From Pseudomonas sp. DG56-2 (GTDB taxonomy: Bacteria; Pseudomonadota; Gammaproteobacteria; Pseudomonadales; Pseudomonadaceae): a stretch of DNA of 64,000 bases. The first letter of the stretch is position 1, and each line of letters starts with the position of its first letter. The stretch is from NCBI RefSeq assembly GCF_004803755.1, contig NZ_CP032311.1:2310501-2374500 (forward strand), written 5' to 3'. A model generated the notes under the pieces. It saw only the letters and a program-made list of their open reading frames with translations, was not told where the DNA came from and made no database searches. Positions 33,821-44,100 of the stretch are shown here, piece by piece. A program made the position numbers and the translations under genes.

Positions 33821-33875
33821 GGTGTGTTCCTCGGAGTGCGGCGTCGGGCCGCTGTTCTTGTCTTGTGTGTCTGAT

Positions 33876-33890
33876 GGTATACCGTAATAT
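33876..33890. promoter_or_regulatory. Shared operator-like element, copy 1
   Basis: GGTATACCGTAATAT lies 56 bp upstream of the flavin reductase ATG and contains the palindrome GGTATACC. It matches copy 2 at 13 of 15 positions. The intergenic region 33821-34144 holds these two elements and no other gene. Confidence 0.45.
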
Positions 33891-34047
33891 CTAGATTGCA
33901 AGGGGAATTTTTGCGCGGTGCATCCACCCGATGAATGGGTTAAACCGCCGAATTTGCTGGGCTAAACGCTATATGGGGCAGTTTTTAGCTAGCAGGAAAG
34001 CAGATCAGTTGCAGGTAAAAGAAGCGGCTCAGTCTTGTGCAAATGTT

Positions 34048-34062
34048 GGAATACCATAATAT
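34048..34062. promoter_or_regulatory. Shared operator-like element, copy 2
   Basis: GGAATACCATAATAT lies 83 bp upstream of the permease ATG. It overlaps the perfect palindrome ACCATAATATGGT (34053-34065). A GntR-type repressor is a plausible binder; no regulator gene is adjacent. Confidence 0.45.
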
Positions 34063-34144
34063 GGTCTTCAGCTGAGAGGCCGCTTCGAGCACTCCGCGCG
34101 GTTTCCTACAAAGATAAAAACAGAACCTTTCGAGCCTATTGCCC

Positions 34145-35551
34145 ATGTCCCAGCCGTCTTCGCAACACCAGTTGATCGAAAACCATACGGTCGATTACGT
34201 ACCGCCTGCCGAACGCCATGGGAAGGCGCGAGACTTGTTCACCTTGTGGTTCAGCACCAACATCGCGCCTCTGCCAATTGTCACCGGTGCCATGGTGGTA
34301 CAGGTGTTCCACCTGAATCTGTTCTGGGGAATGCTGGCGATTGCCCTCGGGCACTTGCTTGGAGGCGTGGTGATTGCCCTGGCATCGGCACAGGGGCCGC
34401 AAATGGGCATTCCGCAGATGGTCCAGAGCCGCGGCCAGTTCGGTCGCTACGGTGCACTGTTGATTGTGTTCTTTGCCGCGATCATCTACGTCGGCTTCTT
34501 CATTTCCAACATCGTCCTGGCCGGCAAGTCGATCCACGGCATTGCGCCGAGTGTGCCGATGCCGGCGGCGATCATCCTCGGCGCCTTGAGCGCCACGGCA
34601 ATCGGCGTGATCGGTTATCGCTTCATCCACACCCTCAACCGCATCGGTACCTGGGTGATGGGCAGTGCATTGCTGGCGGGATTTGTGATGATGTTCGCCC
34701 AGGAGCTGCCTGCTGACTTCTACACCCGCGGCGGATTTAACCTGTCCGGTTGGATTGCCACCCTGTCATTGGGGGTTATCTGGCAGATCAGCTTTTCGCC
34801 TTACGTTTCCGACTACTCGCGCTATCTGCCTCGGGAAGTCGGGATTGCCCGGCCATTCTGGGCGACTTACTTTGGCGCTACGCTGGGGACCATCCTGTCA
34901 TTCAGCTTTGGCGCTGTAGCGGTGCTGGCGGTACCGGAAGGTACTGAGGCAATGGTTGCGGTCGAGCAGGCCACCGGTTGGCTGGGGCCGGTGTTGATGG
35001 TGTTGTTCTTGCTCAACATCATCAGTCATAACGCCCTGAACCTTTATGGTGCTGTGCTTTCGATCGTTACCTCGATCCAGACCTTTGCCAGCGCCTGGAC
35101 ACCCAGTATCAACGTGCGAGTGGTGTTGGCCAGTGTGATTCTGCTCGGCTGCTGCCTGGTGGCCTTGAGCGCCTCGGCAGACTTCATTTCCCACTTCATC
35201 GGCCTGATTCTGGCGTTGCTGCTGGTGCTCGTGCCGTGGGCGTCGATCAACCTGATCGATTTCTACCTGATCAAACGTGGTTGCTACGACATTGCCTCGA
35301 TATTCAGTGCTGATGGCGGCATCTATGGGCGTTTCAATGCCCACGCGATCATCGCTTACGCGTGCGGCATTCTTGTGCAGTTGCCGTTTGCCAACACTTC
35401 CTTGTATGTGGGGCCTTACGCCAATCTTGTCGACGGGGCGGACCTGTCCTGGCTGGTAGGATTGTTGGTGACGTGTCCGCTGTATTATTGCCTGGCCACC
35501 CGCGAGCAGACGCGGGGCCTCAGTGGCCTTTGGACGGGCAGCGGTCGGTAG
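34145..35551 (+). CDS. NCS1-family nucleobase/cytosine-type permease
   Basis: A 468-residue permease with about 12 helices and NCS1 features: LFTLWFSTNIAPLPIVTG at the first helix, then GPQMGIPQMVQSRGQFG and FSPYVSDYSRYLP. The family imports cytosine, purines, hydantoins or allantoin with Na+ or H+. It is divergent from the flavin reductase/LLM pair and shares a promoter element with it, so it may import their substrate. No good SD is visible at the ATG. Confidence 0.85.
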   Translation: MSQPSSQHQLIENHTVDYVPPAERHGKARDLFTLWFSTNIAPLPIVTGAMVVQVFHLNLFWGMLAIALGHLLGGVVIALASAQGPQMGIPQMVQSRGQFGRYGALLIVFFAAIIYVGFFISNIVLAGKSIHGIAPSVPMPAAIILGALSATAIGVIGYRFIHTLNRIGTWVMGSALLAGFVMMFAQELPADFYTRGGFNLSGWIATLSLGVIWQISFSPYVSDYSRYLPREVGIARPFWATYFGATLGTILSFSFGAVAVLAVPEGTEAMVAVEQATGWLGPVLMVLFLLNIISHNALNLYGAVLSIVTSIQTFASAWTPSINVRVVLASVILLGCCLVALSASADFISHFIGLILALLLVLVPWASINLIDFYLIKRGCYDIASIFSADGGIYGRFNAHAIIAYACGILVQLPFANTSLYVGPYANLVDGADLSWLVGLLVTCPLYYCLATREQTRGLSGLWTGSGR

Positions 35552-35598
35552 TGGGGTGGATGTAGGCAAGAAGTGCAAGGAGGGCGGCTTTGCAGCCA

Positions 35599-35623
35599 AT
35601 CGCGGAGCAAGCTGCTCCGCGAT
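35599..35623. repeat. REP-like hairpin between convergent genes
   Basis: ATCGCGGAGCA-AGC-TGCTCCGCGAT is a perfect 11-bp inverted repeat with a 3-base loop. This is typical of Pseudomonas REP elements and may serve as a bidirectional terminator between the permease and gloA. Confidence 0.6.
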
Positions 35624-35656
35624 CGACTCCGCACCGGCTAACCACTGATCAGTGGT

Positions 35657-36178
35657 TCAGAACTCGGTAGGCTGGATGATCTCGACCCAGTAGTCGTCCG
35701 GGTCCTTGATGAACGCCAGGTGCTTCATACGACCGTCGCTCAAGCGCTTCTGGAAGGTGACGCCCAGTTGCTCGAAGCGCTCGCAGGCTGCGCGGATGTC
35801 CGGCACTGAGATACAGATATGGCCAAAGCCACGTGGATCGGTGTTGCCGTTGTGGTAGGCAAAATCAGGATCGTTTTCGCTACCGTGGTTATGGGTCAGC
35901 TCAAGGATCCCGGGGATCGACTTCATCCACTCTGTGCGCTTGCCAGCATCGGCAGGGATCTGTGCCTTATCGACCAGGGCGAGGAAGTACAGGCTGAACT
36001 CGGCTTCAGGGAAGTCACGTTTTTCCACCAGGCTGAAACCCAGGACGCGTGTGTAGAAGTCCAGGGATTTGGCAACGTCCTTGACGCGCAGCATGGTGTG
36101 GTTGAAAACGAAATTCTGGGTCGCGGCATCCGGTTGCGCGGTAACGCCCGCAAGGGTGTCGAGATGGTTCAGGCTCAT
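35657..36178 (-). CDS. gloA: Lactoylglutathione lyase (glyoxalase I)
   Basis: A 173-residue glyoxalase I that converts the methylglyoxal-glutathione hemithioacetal to lactoylglutathione. The metal ligands are in FNHTMLRVKD (His), ILELTHNHGSE (Glu), GFGHICISVPD (His) and DYWVEIIQP (Glu). The length matches the long, Zn-type Pseudomonas GloA. The ATG at 36178 follows GGAGAA. It is probably monocistronic. Confidence 0.95.
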   Translation of the reverse strand: MSLNHLDTLAGVTAQPDAATQNFVFNHTMLRVKDVAKSLDFYTRVLGFSLVEKRDFPEAEFSLYFLALVDKAQIPADAGKRTEWMKSIPGILELTHNHGSENDPDFAYHNGNTDPRGFGHICISVPDIRAACERFEQLGVTFQKRLSDGRMKHLAFIKDPDDYWVEIIQPTEF

Positions 36179-36268
36179 GGGTTCTCCGCTTGAAGAGGCT
36201 GGCAGCGTTTGTGCCAGCAAAACAGTCAGGGCCACATGATACGGAAGTGAAGCGATTGCGCAAACCAA

Positions 36269-36299
36269 TTGCGCCCCGCCTTCAGGGGGCGGGGCGCAA
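36269..36299. repeat. Strong inverted repeat upstream of gloA
   Basis: TTGCGCCCCGCC and GGCGGGGCGCAA form a perfect 12-bp stem with a 7-base loop. A second hairpin, GCCCGCC-GA-GGCGGGC, follows at 36309-36324. They may insulate gloA from the mvaT-like gene. Confidence 0.55.
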
Positions 36300-36395
36300 G
36301 AATTAGAAGCCCGCCGAGGCGGGCGTATGGGGCGCTAGTCCGTTAGCAGTCTTCATCCTGAGTCAATGGATGTGAAAAAAGTGTGAAGGACGCTT

Positions 36396-36755
36396 TCACG
36401 AACGCAACCAACTGTCGACGGTCTGCGCGCCGTACTGTTCCTTCCACGCTTTGAGGCCGCGGTGGTTACCACCTTTGGTTTCGATCAGTTCGCCGGTGTG
36501 CGGGTTTTCGTACACTTTAACCACCCGCGCACGACGTGTTCTAGGAGCGACTACCGCACTTTTTGCCCCAGCCTTTGGGTCTAGAATGGAAATGATGTCG
36601 CGCAGGTTTTTACCGTAGCTACCCATCAGGTCGACAAGTTTGCGCTCAAACTCGATTTCGCGTTTGAGGCCAGCATCCTTTTTCAGTGCTTCCAGTTGCG
36701 CCATCTGTTCTTTTAGCGCTTTTTCGGCTGCACGGAACTCTGCAAGTCTGGACAC
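36396..36755 (-). CDS. mvaT: MvaT/MvaU-family H-NS-like silencer
   Basis: A 119-residue nucleoid protein. The N-terminal coiled-coil oligomerisation region (SRLAEFRAAEKALKEQMAQLEALKK) and the C-terminal DNA-binding part (VYENPHTGELIETKGGNHRGLKAWKEQYG) are complete. It silences AT-rich xenogeneic DNA. The start is set by the RBS: AGGAG is 8 bases before the GTG at 36755, but only 2 before the ATG at 36761. Pseudomonads have several paralogues, so the exact name is uncertain. Confidence 0.9.
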   Translation of the reverse strand: MSRLAEFRAAEKALKEQMAQLEALKKDAGLKREIEFERKLVDLMGSYGKNLRDIISILDPKAGAKSAVVAPRTRRARVVKVYENPHTGELIETKGGNHRGLKAWKEQYGAQTVDSWLRS

Positions 36756-37118
36756 AATCATTACTCCTTTATGTCTGCAGTGGCGCGGCATGGGCAAAAT
36801 CAAGAAATAATCTTAATGAGGCCGCCTGCACTGGGGTGGGGAATCATCACACTAATAATGAGTGTAGTAGTCCCTTGGCGGCGGGTAAACAAGGGAAATA
36901 TTCTGAAGCCGGCGTGGAACTTTCTTACTTGTGTGCACGGTAATACCAAATAACTAGTCAATTGCCTCTCGCTGACTTGGACAAAGGTCCAATGGCGCGT
37001 GCTAGAGCGGTTTGAGATTATTCGTGATTGGCCTCGACCTGTAAGGCAGCGGATCTAGTACTGCTGCCCACAAGGCCTGCAGTTGATTTGTCATCCATTC
37101 TTTCGGATTTTGCATTCC
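36756..37118. other. AT-rich intergenic region between mvaT-like and oprD-like genes
   Basis: No gene is seen here. It holds two inverted repeats: ACACT-AATAATG-AGTGT (36849-36865), on the promoter side of the mvaT-like gene, and TTGGAC-AAAG-GTCCAA (36977-36992), about 130 bp before the porin gene. Both could be operators; neither matches a site I can name. Confidence 0.4.
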
Positions 37119-38408
37119 ATGTTTGCCCCCTTTCCCCTAGCACCCGGACGCGGCCTTGCTGGCCTGCTCGCAATGTTGACTGCCGCTTCCACTCAGGCAG
37201 CCGGCTTTCTTGAAGACAGCAGTGCCAAAATCGAAGCGCGCAATGTCTATTTCAATCGAGACTTTCGCGATGGACATGTCAGTTCCAGCCAGGGCGCCTC
37301 GAAACGCGAAGAGTGGGCGCAGGGATTCATTCTTAATGTGCAGTCCGGTTATACCCAGGGACCTGTGGGCTTCGGTGTCGATGCCCTGGGGATGCTGGGG
37401 ATCAAACTCGACTCCAGTCCGGCTGACAGCAACAGTGGCTTGATGCCGTCCAGCGGCAATGACCCGCGCGGGTCGGTGGACCAATACGCAAAACTCGGTG
37501 TCGCCGGCAAAATGCGCTATTCCAGGACGGTGCTCAAATACGGCTCGATGCTGCCCGATATGCCGCTGCTCAAGTACAACGATGGCCGCTTGCTGCCAAC
37601 CATGTTCCAGGGCGCGATGCTCACCTCCGAGGAAATCAACAATCTCAAGTTCAGTGTCGCGCGCCTGGACAAGTACACCGCACGGGACTCAACCGACCGC
37701 CAGGACATTCGTGTCCACTGCAAGAACAAGCGTTATGCCTGTAACACCAGCGCTGATCATTTCGATATGGCCGGCGTCGAGTACACTTTCAACGAACGGT
37801 TAAGCGCGCAGTATCAGGTTTCCAAACTGGAAAACATCTACCGCCAGCATTTTCTGGGTGTGCTCGCCAGTCAGCCATTGAGCGTCGGTACGGTGTCGGC
37901 CGATATGCGCCTGATCAAAAGTGATGACATTGGCAATGCCCGCGCAGGAGAGATCGAACATCGCGCCTTCAGCGGCATGCTTGGCTACAGCCTGGGTGGG
38001 CACAAGATCAGCGCCGGCTGGCAGCGCATGTATGGCGAAAATGCCATGCCTTATCTTGATGGCAGCAACCCTTACCTGGTCAACTATGCCCAGGTCAACG
38101 ACTTTGCCGCTGCCCAGGAACGCTCCTGGCAGTTGCGTTATGACTATGACTTCAAGGCCATCGGTGTGCCGGGCTTGAGCTTCCTGACCCGTTACATCAA
38201 CGGTGATCATATCAAGGTGCCGGGCAGCCAGGCCGAGGGCAAGGAGTGGGAGCGCGACAGCGAACTCAAGTATCAAGTGCAAAGCGGCACCTTCAAGGAT
38301 GTCAGCGTTCGCCTGCGCAACTCCACCTATCGCAGTAACTATGAGAAGTGGGCCCGGGATATGGATGAAACGCGGGTCATCGTCAGCTACAACTTCTCCA
38401 TCTGGTAA
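37119..38408 (+). CDS. OprD-family outer-membrane porin
   Basis: A 429-residue porin with a signal peptide ending STQAAG and mature start FLEDSSAKIEARNVYFNRDFRDG, the OprD hallmark. Alternating beta strands follow and it ends in the outer-membrane C-terminal YNFSIW. OprD channels take up amino acids, small peptides or organic acids; the substrate cannot be told. No clear SD precedes the ATG. Confidence 0.88.
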   Translation: MFAPFPLAPGRGLAGLLAMLTAASTQAAGFLEDSSAKIEARNVYFNRDFRDGHVSSSQGASKREEWAQGFILNVQSGYTQGPVGFGVDALGMLGIKLDSSPADSNSGLMPSSGNDPRGSVDQYAKLGVAGKMRYSRTVLKYGSMLPDMPLLKYNDGRLLPTMFQGAMLTSEEINNLKFSVARLDKYTARDSTDRQDIRVHCKNKRYACNTSADHFDMAGVEYTFNERLSAQYQVSKLENIYRQHFLGVLASQPLSVGTVSADMRLIKSDDIGNARAGEIEHRAFSGMLGYSLGGHKISAGWQRMYGENAMPYLDGSNPYLVNYAQVNDFAAAQERSWQLRYDYDFKAIGVPGLSFLTRYINGDHIKVPGSQAEGKEWERDSELKYQVQSGTFKDVSVRLRNSTYRSNYEKWARDMDETRVIVSYNFSIW

Positions 38409-38476
38409 GCGGCGCATTGCCACTGCCTCTCGGTCAGTCGACAATGGCGATTGGCCGAGCCGTGGAAGGCATTGTA

Positions 38477-39226
38477 ATGAAAACGCTGCTGTTGATTGGA
38501 ATCGGGCCGGGCAATCCGCGCCAGATAACCCTGGAAGCTATCGACGCACTGAACCGGGCGCAGGTGTTTTTCGTGCTCGACAAGGGCCAGGTGAAAGACG
38601 AGTTGCTGCAAATGCGCAAGGAGATCCTTGAACGCTACGTGGAGCATGCGGATTATCGTCTGGTGCAAGTCGAGGATCCCCAGCGCGATGGCAGCGCCAG
38701 CGACTACGTCGGTGCCGTGCAGGACTGGCACCACAAGCGCGCCGCGCTTTATGCGCAGTTGATCGACAACGAGCTGGCCGAGAGTGAGTGCGGGGCATTC
38801 CTGCTTTGGGGCGAACCGACGCTGTATGACAGTACGCTGCGCATTCTTGACCTGGTACAGGAGCGCGGCGTCGACATCGAACTGCATGTCATCCCCGGTA
38901 TCAGTAGTGTGCAGGCCCTGGCCGCAGCCCATCGAATTGCCCTAAATCGTATTGGCGAGCCGCTGACCGTACTGCCTGGCCGGCGTCTTGCCGAACAGGC
39001 GCAGATCGACAACCTGGTGGTGATGCTCGATGGTCAATGCGCATTCGCCGCATTGGATGATCCGCACGTGCTTATCTATTGGGGCGCTTACCTCGGAACG
39101 GACGACCAGATGTTGATCTCTGGGCCGTTGCGCGAGGTTCGCGAGCAGATTCTTGCGCAGCGCGAGCAGGCGCGCGCGCGCAAGGGTTGGATCATGGACA
39201 CTTATCTGCTGCGTCGACCGCTGTAG
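38477..39226 (+). CDS. cobF: Precorrin-6A synthase (deacetylating) CobF
   Basis: A 249-residue SAM-dependent tetrapyrrole methyltransferase of the aerobic cobalamin pathway. It methylates C1 of precorrin-5 with loss of acetate. Family segments are LLIGIGPGNPRQIT, AFLLWGEPTLYDST, HVIPGISSVQALAAAH and a C-terminal RKGWIMDTYLLRR. The ATG at 38477 follows GGAAGG loosely. The other cob genes are not here. Its end overlaps the convergent glycosyltransferase by 35 bases. Confidence 0.9.
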   Translation: MKTLLLIGIGPGNPRQITLEAIDALNRAQVFFVLDKGQVKDELLQMRKEILERYVEHADYRLVQVEDPQRDGSASDYVGAVQDWHHKRAALYAQLIDNELAESECGAFLLWGEPTLYDSTLRILDLVQERGVDIELHVIPGISSVQALAAAHRIALNRIGEPLTVLPGRRLAEQAQIDNLVVMLDGQCAFAALDDPHVLIYWGAYLGTDDQMLISGPLREVREQILAQREQARARKGWIMDTYLLRRPL

Positions 39227-40511
39227 CAAGACGGTTCTTCGCCTCGATCCATTGCGCCATGTACTGGGTACTTTTGTGCTGGTGGTGACGCAGCATGGCG
39301 CCGGTGAAGTTGAACAAGCGGTGCTGGTCCAGATCGTCCAGGGCGTATTCGATACGTTCGACCAGGGCGGTGCTGTGCTGGCGGCGATCATAACGAGCCT
39401 TGAGCAGTTGCAGCCCCTGTTGCTGTGCCTGTTGCCAGCGGGCTTCGTCGTTGTAAAGTTGCACGGCGGCTTCGGCCAGGCCTTCGCCGGTGCCGGCCAC
39501 GGCACCTGGCCAGGGCAGGGCGCCGTGCATGGCTTCGGCGCCGATGGGGGTGGTCACGCTGGGCGTGCCGCAGAGCATGGCGTCAGTCAGTTTACCTTTG
39601 ATGCCGGCACCAAAGCGCAGCGGCGCCAGGCAGATACGCGCATTGCCCATTACTTCCAGGGCGTCTTCGGCCCAGTTCATGATGTGAAAACCTTCGCCAG
39701 GTTTGTGCAGCGCTGTGGCTTTGGGCGGCGTGTAGGCGCCGTAGATGCGCAATTGCGCCTTGGGCAGGTGGCGGCGGATGATCGGCCACAGGGTATTCTT
39801 CATCCACAGTACGGCATCCCAGTTAGGGGCGTGGCGGAAGTTGCCAATGGTGAGGAAGTCGGCACGCTCGGCATAAGGTTTGAAGGGTTCGCTGGGCACA
39901 TCGACCATAAGCGGACACCAGTGCAAGAGATGCTCGGGAACACCAAAGCCATTGATGAGCAGGTCGATTTCGACATCGGAGATCATCAGGCTCAAGTCGC
40001 TACGGTAGATGGCCGCCAGTTCCCGCAGTGTCAGGTCAGCGCCAGCCATCTGTCGATACAGGTCGGGGCCGGAGGTGGCGAACAGTTCGCGAAAGTCGTT
40101 GGGGTCCAGCCCTTCGATCAGACGGCGGCGCAACAGTTGCTGGCGGGCATCGCGCAGACTTTGCAGATCTGAGGTTTCCAGCACGCGCAAGGCATTGGGG
40201 CAGTGCTTTTCCACACGCCAGCCGAATTGCTCTTCCATCATGAAACGATCGAACAGCACGACATCCGGGGCCAGTTCACTGACGAAGTGGTCGAAACTGC
40301 TGTCATTGAGCGTGATGGCCTGCTCGGCGATACCCAGCTCGACAAGGTTCGCCTTGTGCTCGCCGATTGCTGCCGGGCTGCTGAACGTCACCTGCCAGCC
40401 ACGCTGCACAAAACTTTCGAGGATTTGCATCATGTGCCCGCCGGCAGCCGAAGAGCGCGGTTCGGGCCAGACGTAGCCGATGACCAGGACGTTGAGCGTG
40501 GGCTTGAGCAT
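39192..40511 (-). CDS. Glycosyltransferase (GT-B fold, GT4-like)
   Basis: A 439-residue cytoplasmic protein. The N-terminal half has GYVWPEPRSSAAGGHMMQILESF, and the C-terminal half has the sugar-nucleotide site GAGIKGKLTDAMLCGTPSVTTPIGAEAM. It probably transfers a sugar onto a cell-surface polysaccharide or protein; donor and acceptor are unknown. No other glycan genes are adjacent. The SD is weak. Confidence 0.75.
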   Translation of the reverse strand: MLKPTLNVLVIGYVWPEPRSSAAGGHMMQILESFVQRGWQVTFSSPAAIGEHKANLVELGIAEQAITLNDSSFDHFVSELAPDVVLFDRFMMEEQFGWRVEKHCPNALRVLETSDLQSLRDARQQLLRRRLIEGLDPNDFRELFATSGPDLYRQMAGADLTLRELAAIYRSDLSLMISDVEIDLLINGFGVPEHLLHWCPLMVDVPSEPFKPYAERADFLTIGNFRHAPNWDAVLWMKNTLWPIIRRHLPKAQLRIYGAYTPPKATALHKPGEGFHIMNWAEDALEVMGNARICLAPLRFGAGIKGKLTDAMLCGTPSVTTPIGAEAMHGALPWPGAVAGTGEGLAEAAVQLYNDEARWQQAQQQGLQLLKARYDRRQHSTALVERIEYALDDLDQHRLFNFTGAMLRHHQHKSTQYMAQWIEAKNRLATAVDAADKCP

Positions 40512-40543
40512 GAGCGAGGGTAGCCTTGGAAAAAGCACCCATT

Positions 40544-40927
40544 CTACAACGAATCGTCGGTTTCCACGGCCGCCAGGATATGTTTTACCTTGTCACGCAA
40601 CGTATCGATGCCGAAGGGTTTGCTGATCATGTACATGCCATTCGGTATCTCGCTGGAATCCCCTAGGCCGCTGGCGAAAAGAATGGGCAGCAGGGGCCTG
40701 GCTTCTCGCGCCTTGCTCGCCAGTTCATTGCCGCTCATGCCTGGCAGGCCGATGTCAGTCATTATCAGGGCCAGTGCCTGGTTTGGGTCCTGAAGAATTT
40801 TCAGGGCCGCTTCACCATCCTGGGCGACGATGACGGTGTAATCCAGAGCCTCCAGCACATCGGCGATCAACGCGCGCACGGTTGGATCATCCTCTACAAC
40901 CAGCAGGGGTGGGGCAGATGGGGGCAT
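40544..40927 (-). CDS. Stand-alone CheY-like response regulator
   Basis: A 127-residue single receiver domain with acidic pair EDD near residue 13, phospho-acceptor in MTDIGLPGMSG, and the conserved Lys in ISKPFG. It has no output domain. It is divergent from the hybrid-kinase/CheR/CheB operon across a 249-bp gap, so it may relay phosphate for that system. The ATG at 40927 follows AGGA. Confidence 0.85.
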   Translation of the reverse strand: MPPSAPPLLVVEDDPTVRALIADVLEALDYTVIVAQDGEAALKILQDPNQALALIMTDIGLPGMSGNELASKAREARPLLPILFASGLGDSSEIPNGMYMISKPFGIDTLRDKVKHILAAVETDDSL

Positions 40928-41176
40928 GATCAAGGTCCTGTATAAGTGTTTGTTTCTATTCTGTATGCCGGGTTCGGGGATAAGTTCCCGATTTGTTGTG
41001 CAGAATAGCGATTTGCGAAAAAAACAGGGAACGATTGCTACAGAGCACTCTCAAATGCTGGCTAAATGCCCTGTCGAAAATGACAAAGCTGTTTAGACTT
41101 GGGGTGGAAAGTAGACTATTTACTCGGATAATCCGCCGTACTCTTTCGTTTGATTCACTTGCTCGGGCCCTTTCAG

Positions 41177-44100
41177 ATGATTCCGCCAGCCTCGATAGAT
41201 CAGCAAAGCTTTCGTAAGCTGCTGAGCCGTAACATCGGTCTACCGTTGGGGGTCGGTTTGCTCAGCGCTGTAGTGTTTGTGGTAGTGATCAGCTATCTGC
41301 TATCGGCCATCCAGTGGCTGCAGCATTCCGACCGGGTGATCAACAACACCAACGAGACGGTAAAGCTTTCTATTGATATGGAAACCGGTATGCGCGGGTT
41401 CCTGATCACCGGGGATGAACAGTTTCTTGCCCCCTACGAGCTGGCCAAGCCGCAAGTGTTGTCGGCGCTCAAGGACTTGCAGCAACTGGTCAAGGACAAC
41501 CCGCAGCAAGTAGACCGTCTGGGCCGACTCATCGGCCTGCAACAGGAGTGGAACGCCTTCGGCAGCGAGATGATCGACCTGCGACGCAATGCCGGGGACT
41601 ACAGTCAGCCGATTCGCAGTGGCCGTGGCAAACGCATCACCGACGAGATGCGCCAGGAATTTGATTCGTTCATCGACATGGAGCAGCAACTACGGGCGGC
41701 GCGTAGTGATCAAGTCAGCACCGTTACCGTGGTGGCCATTTCGGTGTACCTGGTGTTCATTATTCTGCTAAGTGCCTTGCTGGCGTTCTTGGGGCGGCGG
41801 GACTTGATGGCGCTGTCGTCGAGCTACACCAGCAACCTGCAAGCCCAACAACGCGCCACCCAGCGTCTGGAGCAGCAAGCATGGATGCGTACCGGCCAGA
41901 CGAAGCTGGCCGAGCAGGTATTGGGTCAATTGACGTTGCCGATGCTGGGTAACAATATCCTGCGTTTTTTTGCCAATTACGTCGGTTGTGTCGTGGCTGC
42001 GCTGTATGTGCGGGACGAGCATGGCGGCCTACGACGCGTTGCCGGTTACGGTTTGTCGGGTGAACAACAGGCCCGGGAACAGGTGGTCGGTTCTCATGAA
42101 GGCTTGTTGGCGCAAGCAGTAAACCAGGGGCAGCTGTTGCGCCTTGATGAAGTACCCGACGACTACTTCAAGGTCAGCTCCGGCCTGGGTGAAGGTTTAC
42201 CACGTAGCGTCGTGCTGGTGCCCGCCAGCAACGATGGCCAGGTCAACGGTGTTGTTGAACTTGGCTTCTTGCGCACGCTGACTGACCGCGATATCGAGCT
42301 GTTCGAACTGGTTGCCGACAATCTTGGCACCTCCATCGAGAGCGCTCGCTACCGCCAGCGTCTACAGGAGGTGTTGGCGGAAACCCAGCAGCTCAACGAA
42401 GAGCTGCAGGTGCAGCAGGAAGAGCTGAAAACCGCCAACGAAGAGCTTGAGGAACAGTCGCGGGTGCTCAAGGAATCCCAGGCGCACCTTGAGACGCAGC
42501 AGGCGGAACTGGAGCAGACCAACGAACAATTGGCCGAGCGTACTGATGCGCTGGCTGAACAGCGCGATGCCCTGAACCGCAAGAACGGCGAGCTGAATCA
42601 GGCCCAGGCCGAATTGCAGACCCGCGCCGAAGCGTTGCAGCGCTCCAGCAAGTACAAGTCGGAATTCCTTGCCAACATGTCCCACGAGCTGCGCACACCG
42701 CTCAACAGCTCGCTGATTCTGGCCAAGTTGTTGGCAGAGAATCCCCAGGAAAACCTCAGTGAAGATCAAGTCAAGTTCGCCGAGTCGATCTACTCGGCTG
42801 GCAACGATCTACTCAATTTGATCAACGATATTCTCGACATTGCCAAGGTCGAGGCGGGCAAGCTTGAAGTGCGTCCGGAAACCACCCATGTAACGCGCCT
42901 GACCGAAGGCCTGCAAGCGATGTTCGAGCCGCTGGCCAAGGACAAACAGTTGAGTTTCAGCGTGGTCGTTGAGCCTGAAGTACCCGCTACGTTGTACACC
43001 GATCGCCAGCGTCTGGAGCAGATCCTCAAGAATCTGCTGTCCAATGCCGTGAAATTCACCGACGCCGGGCAAGTCAGCCTTAATGTCGGCTGGCAGGCCG
43101 ATATGGGGGTAGTGTTCTCGGTACGTGACAGCGGCATCGGTATCGCCGCCGATCAGCAGCAAAGTATTTTCGAAGCGTTCCACCAGGCCGATGGCACAAC
43201 CAATCGACGATATGGCGGCACAGGGCTTGGCTTGTCTATTTCGCGCGACCTCGCTGAGTTGCTCGGCGGCCAGATTACGGTGGCCAGCGATCTGGGCAAG
43301 GGCAGTGTATTCAGTCTGATCCTGCCGCTGCGTTATGAACCTGGGGTTATCCAGGCGCCAGCAGCGATAATCAACCCGCCCGTTGCAGTGGCTGCCCAGC
43401 CTGTACCCGCGCCGCAAGCAGCACTTGATGCTGTTGTGGTTCCCCGCAGCACATTAGCCTTTGCCGATGATCGTGAGTTGGCACCGTTCAGCAATCGTTG
43501 CATTCTGGTCGTCGAGGACGAGCCGAATTTCGCCCGTATTCTTTTCGATTTGGCTCATGAGCTTGGGTACAGCTGTCTGGTTGCACAGGCCGCCGACGAG
43601 GGCTATGAGCTGGCCGCAGGGTTCATTCCGGACGCCATTCTGCTCGACATGCGCCTGCCGGATCACTCTGGCTTGACCGTGTTGCAACGACTCAAGGAGC
43701 AGGCCAGTACCCGTCATATTCCGGTGCACATCATTTCCGTCGAAGACCGCGTGGAAGCCGCCATGCACATGGGCGCTGTCGGCTACGCGGTCAAACCGGC
43801 CAGCCGCGAAGAGCTCAAGGCGGTGTTCGCGCGCCTGGAAGACAAACTGACGCAAAAGCTCAAGCACATTCTGCTGGTAGAAGACGATGATCTGCAGCGC
43901 GAGAGCATCGCCCGCTTGATCGGTGACGATGACATTGAAATAACCGCTGTCGGCATGGCGCAGGAAGCGCTGGACTTACTGCGCGAGAATATCTATGACT
44001 GCATGATCATCGATCTGAAGTTGCCCGACATGCTCGGCAATGAACTGCTCAAGCGCATGTCGGACGAGGATATCCGTTCGTTCCCGCCTGTGATCGTCTA

